Source: an uncultured Croceitalea sp. (GTDB lineage: Bacteria > Bacteroidota > Bacteroidia > Flavobacteriales > Flavobacteriaceae). From it: a DNA stretch of 64,000 nucleotides. Positions 52,912 to 61,806 of the stretch are shown here, piece after piece (position 1 is the stretch's first letter; each line of letters begins with the position of its first letter). A program made the translations under genes and the position numbers. Under the pieces are notes generated by a model. That model saw nothing but the letters and a program-made list of their open reading frames with translations. It did no database searches and had not been told where the DNA came from. The stretch covers positions 434,001-498,000 of the forward strand of contig CANLXH010000002.1 of the NCBI GenBank assembly GCA_947495075.1, read 5' to 3'.

Positions 52912-54533
52912 TTTTTAGATTCTATTAAATCTGCTTCCTCCATTTTAATTTCTTCTTGATTCAATTCTAAGATTTTCTTTAGCATTTTATCCTCTTTGCT
53001 CTTAATTTCTGCAGCGAGATTAGGAGAATATAGTTGCTCAGCAATATTCGCTTTTAAATATCTTTTTATTTTCTCGTCCTGTCCATAAAAATCCATTTTC
53101 ACATTTGAGTTTAGCGCATAATCTATAAAGCGTTCAAAGATGATATCATCAACTTTATAGTCGTTCATAAACTCATTCTTTGGGAAATTGGCAAACCTAC
53201 TCCTATCTCTTTCAAGAAAACGAAAGATAAAATCAGAGAAGTAACCTCTACTATCGAGACTTTCTACGAGTTCTTCATCAATAGTACCAATTGGAACAAA
53301 TACATCTGGGATTATACCTCCTCCACCATAAACGATTTTACCTTTTGGAGTTTTAAATTTTAAAGAATCTGCAACCTTAATACTATCTACAGAAACTAAT
53401 TCTCCGCTATTGTAACGATCCATAAACTTTTGATAATAATCTTTATGCCCTTTATCATAAGCTTTTTGTATGGAACGCCCTGTTGGTGTATAATAACGTG
53501 AAACTGTTAACCGAACAGCAGACCCGTCTCCTAAATCCATTTCTCGTTGTACCAACCCTTTTCCAAAGGAGCGTCTACCAACAATAGTTCCAATATCATT
53601 GTCTTGCAAGGCTCCAGCGATTATCTCACTAGCAGATGCTGAACGTTCATTAATTAAAACATATACTGGTTTATCTTCAAAACTTCCTTTTTTAGTAGCA
53701 AACGCTTTATTTATTCTGCCTTTCTTATTTTTTGTAAATAATATTAGTTTGCCATCTTTTAAAAACTCATCTGCCAACTTCTCAGCTATTCCTAAATATC
53801 CTCCAGGGTTATCTCTAACATCTAGGACTAGTTTTTTAGCTCCTTTTTTTTGTAGCCTATGAAGTGCTTTTTTAAATTCATCAAAAGTAGATTCTGCAAA
53901 ACGATTAATCTTAATATAACCTAAATCATTAGACAGCATAAAATTGGCTTCAACACTTCTAATTGGAACCACATCTCTTTTTATAGTAATATAGAAAACT
54001 TCATTTTCTGGCTTTTTTAGAACTTTTAAACGCACTTTTGTTCCTTGTTCTCCTTTTAATTTAGAAATTAGTTCATTATTTAAAATTTTCTTTCCATAAA
54101 GTGTATCCTTATCAGCCATTAAAATCTTATCTCCAGCTTTTATTCCTTTAATATCACTAGGACCACCCTTAATAGCTCTTACAACAGTAATAGTATCTTT
54201 AACTCTATTGAATTGAATCCCTATTCCCACAAAGTCTCCTTTCATATTTTCTGCAACAGCTTCCATTTCACTCTTTGGAATATATACAGAATGAGGGTCT
54301 AGTTTGCCAAGTATATTGTTGACAGTAACATCTACAATACTATCCGTATCAATATCATCTACATATTCATAATCTATGTAATCTATCAATCGGTTTAGTT
54401 TATCTTTCTTAGAATTGGTAGAAAAAAGTTTTTCTGGTGAATCGTTAAAATGGAGTTTTCCTCCAATAAAGATTCCAATGGCAACAGCCAATCCTAGTAG
54501 GGTAGGTAATATATAAGTATACTTTTTCTTCAT
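52908..54533 (-). CDS. S41 family C-terminal processing peptidase
   Basis: A 541-residue protease with an N-terminal membrane anchor (YILPTLLGLAVAIGIFIGG). A PDZ domain is at about residues 90-180 (GDFVGIGIQFNRVKDTITVV). The S41 catalytic domain has the Ser300/Lys325 dyad (RSASASE and RRSFGKGLVQ, 25 residues apart, as in CtpB and Prc). The C-terminal region is helical and charged. It should trim proteins in the periplasm. The deaminase gene upstream lies 11 bp away on the same strand, so both may be co-transcribed. Confidence 0.94.
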   Translation of the reverse strand: MKKKYTYILPTLLGLAVAIGIFIGGKLHFNDSPEKLFSTNSKKDKLNRLIDYIDYEYVDDIDTDSIVDVTVNNILGKLDPHSVYIPKSEMEAVAENMKGDFVGIGIQFNRVKDTITVVRAIKGGPSDIKGIKAGDKILMADKDTLYGKKILNNELISKLKGEQGTKVRLKVLKKPENEVFYITIKRDVVPIRSVEANFMLSNDLGYIKINRFAESTFDEFKKALHRLQKKGAKKLVLDVRDNPGGYLGIAEKLADEFLKDGKLILFTKNKKGRINKAFATKKGSFEDKPVYVLINERSASASEIIAGALQDNDIGTIVGRRSFGKGLVQREMDLGDGSAVRLTVSRYYTPTGRSIQKAYDKGHKDYYQKFMDRYNSGELVSVDSIKVADSLKFKTPKGKIVYGGGGIIPDVFVPIGTIDEELVESLDSRGYFSDFIFRFLERDRSRFANFPKNEFMNDYKVDDIIFERFIDYALNSNVKMDFYGQDEKIKRYLKANIAEQLYSPNLAAEIKSKEDKMLKKILELNQEEIKMEEADLIESKN

Positions 54534-54544
54534 AGCTAAATTGC

Positions 54545-54982
54545 CTAGACCACCTCTTCTAAAATGGGCATGTGCATTGTTTTAACCCCAGCTCGCTCTA
54601 AAAAACGCAACCCTGAGTCATCTTTATAAGCTGTTTGATAAACAACTCTTCTTATTCCTGATTGATGAATTAACTTACTGCAATCTCTACAAGGCGAAAG
54701 TGTGATGTATAGTGTGGCTCCTTCGCATGATTGTGTTGATGCCGCAACTTTTAAAATTGCATTTGCCTCAGCATGTAAAACATACCATTTGGTATCTCCT
54801 TCTTCATCTTCACATACATTTTCAAATCCAGTTGGTGTCCCATTATATCCATCAGAGATTATCATTCTATCTTTAACAATAATCGCACCAACCTGCTTTC
54901 GTTCGCAATAAGAAAGTTTACCCCATTCTTTTGCCATGCGCAAATAAGCCTTATCATATTTCTCTTGCTTACTTTCCTTCAT
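54545..54982 (-). CDS. dCMP deaminase-like cytidine deaminase family protein
   Basis: A 145-residue zinc deaminase. Catalytic motifs are HAEANAILKVAAS (His, Glu) and PCRDCSKLIHQSGIRRVVY (two Cys); the deoxycytidylate-type segment EWGKLSYCERKQVGAIIVKD precedes them. ComEB/dCMP deaminases make dUMP for thymidylate synthesis, and this one fits by length and motifs. It is the first gene of a two-gene unit with the S41 protease. Confidence 0.9.
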   Translation of the reverse strand: MKESKQEKYDKAYLRMAKEWGKLSYCERKQVGAIIVKDRMIISDGYNGTPTGFENVCEDEEGDTKWYVLHAEANAILKVAASTQSCEGATLYITLSPCRDCSKLIHQSGIRRVVYQTAYKDDSGLRFLERAGVKTMHMPILEEVV

Positions 54983-55046
54983 ATAATTAAATATACCTGC
55001 TTTGAAAATGCCTTACAACCTTATTCGCTTAAAATTAACTATTGCA

Positions 55047-55631
55047 TTAGTTAGGGAACGTATCTATTAACATTGGTATTGTAACCAATAGAATTAAAAT
55101 CGATGTAACGCCAATAAAAATGGATTGCTTTACTTTTAAAACCGATTGTACTACAAAAGCTAGTATTAGAATGACTAAAATAATTAGGATTTGAGAAAAT
55201 TCAATACCTGTTGCAAAGCCTAAAAGTGGTGAAAGCTTATTTTCTTCTTCTGCCATTAGCATGTTAAAGTAATTGGAAAAACCAAAACCATGGATTAGTC
55301 CAAAAAAAGTTGTAGCTAAGATTTGGAAGTAAATACCCGTTGCATATTCTTTTCTAAAAACTCTAAAGAAGTTTAATGCAGCGGTTAAAGCTATGGTCAC
55401 TGGGATTAAAAACTCTATCCAAGCTACATCAATAGATAAAATACCATACACCGAAAATGCCAAAGAAGTGCAATGAGCAATGGTAAAAACCGTTGCTAAC
55501 ACTACTACTTGTTTCCAACTTTTAAATGTAAAAGGAATAGCTAATGCTGATAAGAAAAGAATATGATCATAAGCAGCAAAATCTAAAACGTGTTCTAAAC
55601 CTAGTTTTATGTAAAACCAAAAATCTTGCAT
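55047..55631 (-). CDS. HupE/UreJ family membrane protein
   Basis: A 194-residue protein with about six to seven hydrophobic helices. The HupE/UreJ_2 features are GLEHVLDFAAYDHILFLSALA, VFTIAHCTSLAFS and FGLIHGFGFSNYF, with His residues likely to bind metal. The family is linked to nickel or cobalt import, but members in Bacteroidota usually stand without hydrogenase or urease genes, as here. Metal transport is therefore a hypothesis. It is monocistronic. Confidence 0.88.
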   Translation of the reverse strand: MQDFWFYIKLGLEHVLDFAAYDHILFLSALAIPFTFKSWKQVVVLATVFTIAHCTSLAFSVYGILSIDVAWIEFLIPVTIALTAALNFFRVFRKEYATGIYFQILATTFFGLIHGFGFSNYFNMLMAEEENKLSPLLGFATGIEFSQILIILVILILAFVVQSVLKVKQSIFIGVTSILILLVTIPMLIDTFPN

Positions 55632-55721
55632 CTAATAAAATTGTAAGTTATAAGCTTTGGGGTATTTTAAGCCGTTAACAAATTTAGTATTATCTAAATA
55701 TAGTTCAATATAATGGAATGA

Positions 55722-56462
55722 CTAATTCATTCCTCTTTCCTCTTGAATTACCTCGTAAGCTTTTTGTACTTCTTTAAACTTTTCTTCCGCACCTTTTTTA
55801 ATGGCTTCGTTTTCTGTAATCACTTTATCTGGATGGTATTTTTTAGCCATTGTTCTATAGGCCTTTTTTACTTCATCATCAGATGCGGAACGTTGAATCT
55901 CCAATATCTTATAGGCATTATCAGCAGATTTTATAAACATTGCCATGATGCTTTCAAAATCATTTAACCCAACACGTAGGTATCCTGCCAACTCTCTTAT
56001 TTTGGCAACCTCTTGCTGGCTTACCTGGCCATCTGCTTGTGCAATTCCAAATAAAAAATGAATGAGTTGTAATCGCACTTCATATCGTGTTCTTTGGTTT
56101 AAGTAATTACAAATACGTTGCGCAGAGATTTCTCTTTTCTTTATAACATCATTAAATGTTCTAAAAATAGCATTTGCCTTTTCTTTGCCATAAGTGCTAA
56201 TAAAGTATTGACGCACATAATCTAATTCTCTTTGGCTTACTTGCCCATCTGCTTTAATAACAATAGAACAAAGCGATAAAAGATTTAGTTCAAAATCGGC
56301 TGGGGAAACGGTTTGTTTGGTAAAATCTCTAAAGATAGTTCCTGCTCCACCGCCTTTAGTTCTATTTAAATTATCAATAAAGCTTCCTAATAAAAACCCT
56401 AAAATAGCCCCTGGAAGGCGTAAAAAAGAATACCCTATAATGGCTGCAAACCACTTAATCAT
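55722..56462 (-). CDS. TerB/DnaJ domain protein (DjlA-like co-chaperone)
   Basis: A 246-residue protein. An N-terminal hydrophobic segment (about residues 3-25) with a Gly motif could anchor it in the membrane. A TerB-like helical domain lies at about 60-160 ([20 protein letters not shown], and a second copy, [14 protein letters not shown]). The C-terminal J domain (about 180-245) carries the HPD triad in AKKYHPDK. This is the DjlA layout: a membrane-bound J-protein that recruits DnaK. A -7 element (56482-56489) and a palindrome (56492-56509) lie upstream. Confidence 0.92.
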   Translation of the reverse strand: MIKWFAAIIGYSFLRLPGAILGFLLGSFIDNLNRTKGGGAGTIFRDFTKQTVSPADFELNLLSLCSIVIKADGQVSQRELDYVRQYFISTYGKEKANAIFRTFNDVIKKREISAQRICNYLNQRTRYEVRLQLIHFLFGIAQADGQVSQQEVAKIRELAGYLRVGLNDFESIMAMFIKSADNAYKILEIQRSASDDEVKKAYRTMAKKYHPDKVITENEAIKKGAEEKFKEVQKAYEVIQEERGMN

Positions 56463-56481
56463 ACTATAAAAATTGAAATTT

Positions 56482-56489
56482 CAAATATA
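56482..56489 (-). promoter_or_regulatory. Promoter -7 element of the TerB/DnaJ gene
   Basis: On the minus strand TATATTTG matches TAnnTTTG exactly, 20 bp before the start codon at 56462. A 12-bp palindrome, TTGAAATTTCAA (56473-56484), overlaps it. Confidence 0.55.
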
Positions 56490-56491
56490 GT

Positions 56492-56509
56492 CCTTTGAAT
56501 AGTCAAAGG
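56492..56509. promoter_or_regulatory. Palindrome in a divergent promoter region
   Basis: CCTTTGA (56492-56498) and TCAAAGG (56503-56509) are perfect 7-bp arms with a 4-bp spacer, immediately upstream of the TerB/DnaJ -7 element and about 40 bp before the bacilliredoxin -7 element. It may be an operator for one or both genes. Confidence 0.4.
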
Positions 56510-56545
56510 CATGTTAAGTCTCATAAAAAAATACGACAAAAATCC

Positions 56546-56553
56546 TATCTTTG
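56546..56553 (+). promoter_or_regulatory. Promoter -7 element of the bacilliredoxin gene
   Basis: TATCTTTG is an exact TAnnTTTG match, 20 bp before ATG 56574. It lies inside the longer open frame that begins at 56511, which argues for the internal start. Confidence 0.55.
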
Positions 56554-56573
56554 TTGAGATTAAAAATAAGTCT

Positions 56574-56984
56574 ATGTATCCAGAGGAATTAGTAAAACCA
56601 ATGAGAAACGACCTAGCAAGTGTTGGGTTCGAAGAATTATATACACGTGAAGCTGTTGAAGCTGCGCTTGAAAAAGAAGGAACAACTTTGGTGGTTGTAA
56701 ACTCTGTATGTGGTTGCGCTGCAGCAAATGCAAGGCCCGCAGCGAAATTAAGTTTACAAAACGATAAAAAGCCAGATTATATTACAACTGTATTTGCAGG
56801 TGTAGATACTGAGGCTGTAAATACTGCCAGAGCTGCGATGGTTCCTTTTCCACCATCGTCGCCAAGTATGGCTTTGTTTAAAAATGGAGAGCTTGTTCAT
56901 ATGATTGAAAGACACCATATTGAAGGACGCCCTGCAGAAATGATTGCAGAAAACTTAACTGAAGCTTATAACGAACATTGTTAA
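56574..56984 (+). CDS. BrxA/BrxB family bacilliredoxin-like protein
   Basis: A 136-residue thioredoxin-fold protein starting MYPEELVKPMRNDLASVGFEE, which matches the family N-terminus; the upstream extension from 56511 is rejected because the promoter lies inside it. The redox motif is Cys46-Gly-Cys48 (NSVCGCAAANARPA), the CGC type of BrxA/BrxB. In bacilli these remove bacillithiol from oxidised proteins. Bacteroidota members are widespread, but the thiol partner may differ. A terminator follows at 57007. Confidence 0.92.
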   Translation: MYPEELVKPMRNDLASVGFEELYTREAVEAALEKEGTTLVVVNSVCGCAAANARPAAKLSLQNDKKPDYITTVFAGVDTEAVNTARAAMVPFPPSSPSMALFKNGELVHMIERHHIEGRPAEMIAENLTEAYNEHC

Positions 56985-57006
56985 GAAACTATAATTTAGT
57001 TTATTC

Positions 57007-57036
57007 AAAAACCACTTCTTTTTGAGGTGGTTTTTT
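57007..57036 (+). terminator. Intrinsic terminator after the bacilliredoxin gene
   Basis: AAAACCACTTC pairs with GAGGTGGTTTT (one G-T pair) around a TTTTT loop and is followed by T6. The GTG at 57027, the start of a longer frame of the next gene, lies in its right arm. Confidence 0.85.
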
Positions 57037-57047
57037 ATTTTTACAGT

Positions 57048-57785
57048 ATGCAAAAGTTGCTTTCATATCCGCTTACATTCCTTTTCTTTATTTCCTTTGG
57101 ATTAATGCTCCTTATTTTTCATCCTATTCAGTGGATTTGTTTTAATCTATTCGGATATAACGCCCATAAAGGGAGTGTAGCAATTCTTAATAGGTTTTTA
57201 ATGCTAAGTACTAATTTTTTAGGTACTCGGTATTCATTTGTAAATAATCAAAACATTCCAATAGGTAAACCATTAATCATTGTTTGCAACCATCAAAGTA
57301 TGTATGATATTCCGCCAATTATATGGCACATGCGAAAATACCATCCAAAATTTGTAAGTAAGAAAGAATTAGGGAAAGGTATTCCTAGCGTTTCTTATAA
57401 TCTTAAACATGGAGGTTCTGTATTAATAGACAGAAAAGATGGGAAACAAGCCATCATGGAAATAGGGAAATTAGGTTCTTATATTGAAAAACACAATCGG
57501 AGTGCTGTAATTTTTCCTGAAGGTACACGTAGCAGGGATGGTAATCCCAAACCCTTTAAGCCAATGGGGCTAAAAATACTTCTTAAAAAAGCCCCTTCCG
57601 CATTAGTTGTACCAATAACTATAAACAACTCATGGAAATTATTACGCTATGGTAAATTCCCTATGGGTATTGGAGCATATTTAAAATTTAAGGTTCACTC
57701 TCCTTTAGAAAATAACGGCAATGTAGATGAACTAATAACCAAGATAGAAGAACAAATCACCAAGGATATTATAGTAAATGAATGA
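57048..57785 (+). CDS. 1-acyl-sn-glycerol-3-phosphate acyltransferase (PlsC-like)
   Basis: A 245-residue membrane-bound acyltransferase that makes phosphatidic acid from lysophosphatidic acid. A hydrophobic segment at about residues 8-30 precedes the catalytic HX4D motif (CNHQSMYDIPP). The acyl-acceptor motif FPEGTRSRDG and the block PLIIVCNHQ are both present. The start is ATG 57048, after the terminator, not the GTG in its stem. The next gene overlaps its 3' end by 8 bp and is translationally coupled. Confidence 0.92.
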   Translation: MQKLLSYPLTFLFFISFGLMLLIFHPIQWICFNLFGYNAHKGSVAILNRFLMLSTNFLGTRYSFVNNQNIPIGKPLIIVCNHQSMYDIPPIIWHMRKYHPKFVSKKELGKGIPSVSYNLKHGGSVLIDRKDGKQAIMEIGKLGSYIEKHNRSAVIFPEGTRSRDGNPKPFKPMGLKILLKKAPSALVVPITINNSWKLLRYGKFPMGIGAYLKFKVHSPLENNGNVDELITKIEEQITKDIIVNE

Positions 57786-58437
57786 TTCCGAATTAGTTGA
57801 AGAAACCATCGTATTTGTAAAGAAAACCTTAAGAGGTGCTGAGGGAGGACATGATTGGTTTCATATTCAACGAGTCTTTAACAATACTTTGCTACTTGCT
57901 AAAGATGAAAAAGTAAATGTTTTAGTTGTTAGTCTTGCGGCTCTTCTGCATGATATTGCAGACCCTAAATTCTATGATGGTGATGAAAGCATCGGTCCAC
58001 AATTAGCAAAAGATTTTTTGAGCTCTCTTAATGTGGATAATAAAACTATTAGCCATGTAGTTGAAATCATTAAGAATATGTCTTTCAAAAACTCTTTGGA
58101 TAAAAAAAGAAAACCGTTTTATACAAAAGAGTTACAGGTTGTCCAAGATGCAGATAGATTGGATGCGATTGGTGCGATTGGTATCGCTCGAGCTTTTAAC
58201 TATGGTGGGTTTAAGAATAGAGAATTATACAATCCTGCAATAGCTCCAAATCTAAATATGACAAAGGAGGAGTATAAAAAATCTTCCGCACCAACAATTA
58301 ATCATTTCTATGAAAAATTGTTGTTGTTAAAAGATAAAATGAATACTAATACTGGCAAAAAAATAGCTGAAAAGCGGCATCAATTTATGCTGGATTACCT
58401 GGAACAATTTTATCAGGAATGGAACGGGCAACTCTAA
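57778..58437 (+). CDS. HD domain phosphohydrolase
   Basis: A 219-residue soluble HD-superfamily protein. Metal-binding residues are seen in GGHDWFHIQRVFNNTLLLA, LAALLHDIADPKF (His-Asp) and VQDADRLDAIGAIGIARAF (Asp). This resembles the YedJ-type HD group of nucleotide phosphohydrolases, but the substrate is unknown. It overlaps the PlsC-like gene by 8 bp, so the two are one operon, although a shared pathway is not obvious. Confidence 0.92.
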   Translation: MNDSELVEETIVFVKKTLRGAEGGHDWFHIQRVFNNTLLLAKDEKVNVLVVSLAALLHDIADPKFYDGDESIGPQLAKDFLSSLNVDNKTISHVVEIIKNMSFKNSLDKKRKPFYTKELQVVQDADRLDAIGAIGIARAFNYGGFKNRELYNPAIAPNLNMTKEEYKKSSAPTINHFYEKLLLLKDKMNTNTGKKIAEKRHQFMLDYLEQFYQEWNGQL

Positions 58438-58484
58438 TGCCTTATTTAAGCACTTTTTGTACCTTCTAATTACTTAAATAAGTT

Positions 58485-60515
58485 ATGAAAAAGGAAATAG
58501 TTACTTTTTGTCTTCTTTACACTCTTATATGGTGTAAAGGTATCGCTCAGGATTCCTTAACTCAAGACTATTGGAAACTGGTAGATGAAAAAAGTATTGT
58601 TTGGGATGTTACCAAAGAAAATAGGCTCCCTCACAAAGACAACATAGAAATGTCTGGAAGAAAAGTATCTGCTATTCTCTATTATGAGGTAGATTCTCTA
58701 CGCAATCTATCCATTTCAAGAGATGTCATCTTTCCTCAATTAAGAACCTATACTAAATCCAACGAGCCAGATTGGAAGAAATATCGTGCCTATTTTAGAA
58801 GAACAACAAATGATGATATAGGACCATCTATAAAACTAGAAGATAAGCTACTAATTCCTTCAAAAATAGATTCAGTTAAAATATCAGGGAAACTTACTTT
58901 CTATTGTACTCCTGTAAATGGAATTCGAGTTATCAAAACTTTTTACCCATCTATGGAGGAACGCTTTTTGGTAGAAGAATGGCAGATAAAAAACGTATCC
59001 AATAAAAACAAAGAAATCCAATTTTCTAATATTGATTTTAAACAAAATCAATTAGGTTACAAGGGGACTTACAGTCATCAAATTTTCAGTATTGCTAAAG
59101 ATTCTATTACGTTAGCTCCTAAATCTACCTACACTTTTCCAATTTATTATGGAGCGACATTAAATGATGAAGAAAAGACGGACTTTAATTTTGAAAAAGC
59201 TTCTAAACAACGAGAATCTTTTCTTGATGAACTTTATAGCAAGTTGGAATTAAAAACTCCTAATCCTATAATCAATACATTATTTTACTTTTCAAAAATT
59301 AGAGCTTCTGAAAGTATTTTTGATTCATCTATGGGTCTGGTGCATTCCCCTGGAGGTGGAAATTATTATACAGGAGTTTGGGCAAATGACCAAGTAGAAT
59401 ATAGCGGACCATTTTTTCCTTCATTAGGGTACACCAAAGGAAACATTGCCGCTTTTAATACCTACAAAAAGTTCTTAGAAAATATTCCAAAAGAAGATAC
59501 ACATATCCCTTACGCTTTTGAGGTTGATGGTATTTTTTCTATGGGACATTTAGATCGTGGTGATGCAGCCATGATTGCTTACGGAACTTCTCTTTACTTA
59601 TTGTCTACCGGAAATAAAAAAGAAGCCCAAGAACTCTGGCCTTTAATTGAATGGTCTATTAATTACTGTCATAAAATGCGAAATGAAGAAGGTGCTGTAC
59701 GTTCAGAATCTGACGAAATGGAAGGTAGAATTGAGACAGGAACCGCTAATCTTTCCACATCTACCCTTTATTATGGAGGTTTAAAATATGCATCTAGACT
59801 TGCAAAAGAACTAGGTTTAAGTGCAAAGGCAAAACTTTATCAAAGGCGGTCAACGGTAATGGAACGGGTTATAGAAAGTTATTTTGGAAGTACTATGGAA
59901 GGTCTAGAAACTTATAAGTACTTTGAAGAAAACAAACTATTGCGCCATTGGATTTGCCTACCACTTACCATGGGTATTGATACTCGAAAAGAAGGCACAT
60001 TAGCCGCTCTTTTTGAGAAGCTTTGGACAGAAAACGGCATATTGGTGGAACTTAACCCAGAAGTCCCAGTAGAAGATGCTATTTTTTGGGATAGAGCGAC
60101 TTTATATGCGTTACGTGGTGCAATGCGAGTAGGTGAGGTAAATCTCACTTATGAAAAACTAAGTAGCTATTCTCAAAAACGCTTATTGGGGAATCACGTC
60201 CCCTACGCTATTGAAGCATTTCCAGAAAATAATATGAAGCATCTATCTGCGGAAAGTGCTTTGTACTGTAGAATTCTAACCGAAGGCTTATTGGGAATAG
60301 AACCTCTTGGTTTTAAAACCACACAGCTATCGCCCAGTTTACCAAAAGGGTGGGGCTTTTTAACTTTAAAAAATATCTATATCTCTGGAAAACCTTTAGA
60401 TATTTCTGCAAAAAGAAAAGACGATAAATTACTGGTACATATACAAACTCAAGGAAGAACCGTGGTTGAAAAGTATATTGCCAATGGAGAGAAATTCTTT
60501 ATAAAGTTTTTCTGA
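58485..60515 (+). CDS. Secreted six-hairpin glycosidase-like protein
   Basis: A 676-residue exported protein with a signal peptide (LLYTLIWCKGIAQ, about residues 1-22). The N-terminal 240 residues look like a beta-sandwich. The rest has the spacing of an (alpha/alpha)6 barrel of the six-hairpin glycosidase type (GH78/95/116-like clans): WANDQVEYSGPFFP, YAFEVDGIFSMGHLDRGD, RSESDEMEGRIETG and YCRILTEGLLGIEPLGF, the last like rhamnosidase C-termini. Several acidic residues in these segments could be catalytic. It has no SusCD partner. I cannot assign a GH family, so a new or divergent one is possible. Confidence 0.7.
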   Translation: MKKEIVTFCLLYTLIWCKGIAQDSLTQDYWKLVDEKSIVWDVTKENRLPHKDNIEMSGRKVSAILYYEVDSLRNLSISRDVIFPQLRTYTKSNEPDWKKYRAYFRRTTNDDIGPSIKLEDKLLIPSKIDSVKISGKLTFYCTPVNGIRVIKTFYPSMEERFLVEEWQIKNVSNKNKEIQFSNIDFKQNQLGYKGTYSHQIFSIAKDSITLAPKSTYTFPIYYGATLNDEEKTDFNFEKASKQRESFLDELYSKLELKTPNPIINTLFYFSKIRASESIFDSSMGLVHSPGGGNYYTGVWANDQVEYSGPFFPSLGYTKGNIAAFNTYKKFLENIPKEDTHIPYAFEVDGIFSMGHLDRGDAAMIAYGTSLYLLSTGNKKEAQELWPLIEWSINYCHKMRNEEGAVRSESDEMEGRIETGTANLSTSTLYYGGLKYASRLAKELGLSAKAKLYQRRSTVMERVIESYFGSTMEGLETYKYFEENKLLRHWICLPLTMGIDTRKEGTLAALFEKLWTENGILVELNPEVPVEDAIFWDRATLYALRGAMRVGEVNLTYEKLSSYSQKRLLGNHVPYAIEAFPENNMKHLSAESALYCRILTEGLLGIEPLGFKTTQLSPSLPKGWGFLTLKNIYISGKPLDISAKRKDDKLLVHIQTQGRTVVEKYIANGEKFFIKFF

Positions 60516-60524
60516 AAACTAGAG

Positions 60525-61757
60525 CTATTCCAGCTTCTTTTGCAAGTGCTTTTTAACCAACTCGTTTTCATTTAAATCAATCGCTTTTTGCAAAATAGCT
60601 TGCTGTTCTGCACGCCTTCCTAATTTGAATAATAAATCTGCTTTAATTGCGTAGAAAAGGCTATTTGAAGTAAAATTTGCCTCTTTTTCTAGTTTTTTAA
60701 GTGCTTTTAGTGCTTTTTCTGGTCCATTCACCTGAGAAACAGGTATAATTCTATTTAAAGCAACAATTGGTGAGTACTGTCTTTTTAATTGTAAATCATA
60801 TAGATATAGAATACTTTTCCAGTCTGTATCCTCAAAAGTTCTAGCCACACAATGATAATAAGACACAGCCGCTTCTAAATGGTAATTGGACGGTGACTTA
60901 TCTTTAGTATTAGCATTTTCTAGATGATATTCCCCAATTTTGATAAGTTCTTTAGAAAATTTAGAACGGTCTTGGTATTCCAGTGAAACCAATGCGTCAC
61001 TATCATCTATTCGAGCATCAAAACGGGCTACATGAAAGCACATTAAGGCAATTAAAGCTTCTAAATTAGGATGCTTACAATATTCGTTTTCTCTTAGAAG
61101 TAATGCTAATCTAAGAGCTTCATAACAAATGTCTTGTTTTAGAATTTGAGAACCTGTTGTTGTGGCGTAACCCTCACTAAATAATAAATAAACCACACGT
61201 AAAACAATAAAAAGCCTTGACTGCAAACCCATCTGATTTGGTATTTTCAAGAACTTTACTTCACTTTTAAATTTTTTCTTTGCACGTGTAAAAGATTTAG
61301 CAACAGTTTCCTCTTTCTTTAGTAAAGCGTCGGCGAGTTCCTTATTATTAAAACCTCCTATTAGCTTTAAACTTAAAACTAGTTGATGTTCTTCTGTCAA
61401 TGAAGGATGACAGCAGGCAAAAATCATTTTAAGTTGACTATCTGTTATTTCATCTCTTGTAGTAATTTCTTCATCCAAAGCAGATTCTTCATATTTTTTG
61501 GAATCGGAAACATAAGCTATCTTTTTGGCTCTCCTTAATCCATCTATCATCATATTATTAGCAACGCGAAATAACCATGCCGTTGGGTTATCAGGAATAT
61601 CTTTATACCCCCAAACACGCATTGCCTTAACAAATGCTTCTTGTACTGTATCCTCAATTTTCTCTAAATAGGTTATACCATATTTGTTAGTGAGTACAGC
61701 GACTAGTTTTCCATACTCATTTCTAAAAAGATGTTCTATGGTATTACTATTCTGCAT
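60525..61757 (-). CDS. ECF42-type sigma factor with C-terminal TPR extension
   Basis: A 410-residue sigma factor, about twice the usual ECF length. Region 2 (residues 10-80) contains EDTVQEAFVKAMRVWGYKDIPDNPTAWLFR. Region 4 (about 110-165) holds LIGGFNNKELADALLKKEETVAKSFTRAKK. The long C-terminal half is the DUF6596/TPR-like extension seen in the ECF42 group. ECF42 genes lie next to DGPF/YCII genes, and the gene upstream here is one, which supports the call. There is no anti-sigma gene; in this group activity is thought to depend on the C-terminal extension. Confidence 0.92.
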   Translation of the reverse strand: MQNSNTIEHLFRNEYGKLVAVLTNKYGITYLEKIEDTVQEAFVKAMRVWGYKDIPDNPTAWLFRVANNMMIDGLRRAKKIAYVSDSKKYEESALDEEITTRDEITDSQLKMIFACCHPSLTEEHQLVLSLKLIGGFNNKELADALLKKEETVAKSFTRAKKKFKSEVKFLKIPNQMGLQSRLFIVLRVVYLLFSEGYATTTGSQILKQDICYEALRLALLLRENEYCKHPNLEALIALMCFHVARFDARIDDSDALVSLEYQDRSKFSKELIKIGEYHLENANTKDKSPSNYHLEAAVSYYHCVARTFEDTDWKSILYLYDLQLKRQYSPIVALNRIIPVSQVNGPEKALKALKKLEKEANFTSNSLFYAIKADLLFKLGRRAEQQAILQKAIDLNENELVKKHLQKKLE

Positions 61758-61764
61758 ATTGTAT

Positions 61765-61790
61765 AAAAAAGCCCGATTTACATCAGGCTT
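61765..61790 (-). terminator. Intrinsic terminator between the DGPF and sigma genes
   Basis: On the minus strand AAGCCTGAT pairs with ATCGGGCTT (one G-T pair) and is followed by a T6 tract (plus A run 61765-61770). Its end is only 7 bp before the sigma-factor ATG at 61757. Confidence 0.75.
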
Positions 61791-61806
61791 CTATTTTCTT
61801 CTTTTA

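Noticed and set aside
56511-56573. 21-residue extension of the bacilliredoxin
   Set aside because: A promoter element lies inside it, and the family begins at MYPEEL.
57027-57047. GTG start of the PlsC-like gene
   Set aside because: It lies in the stem of the preceding terminator.
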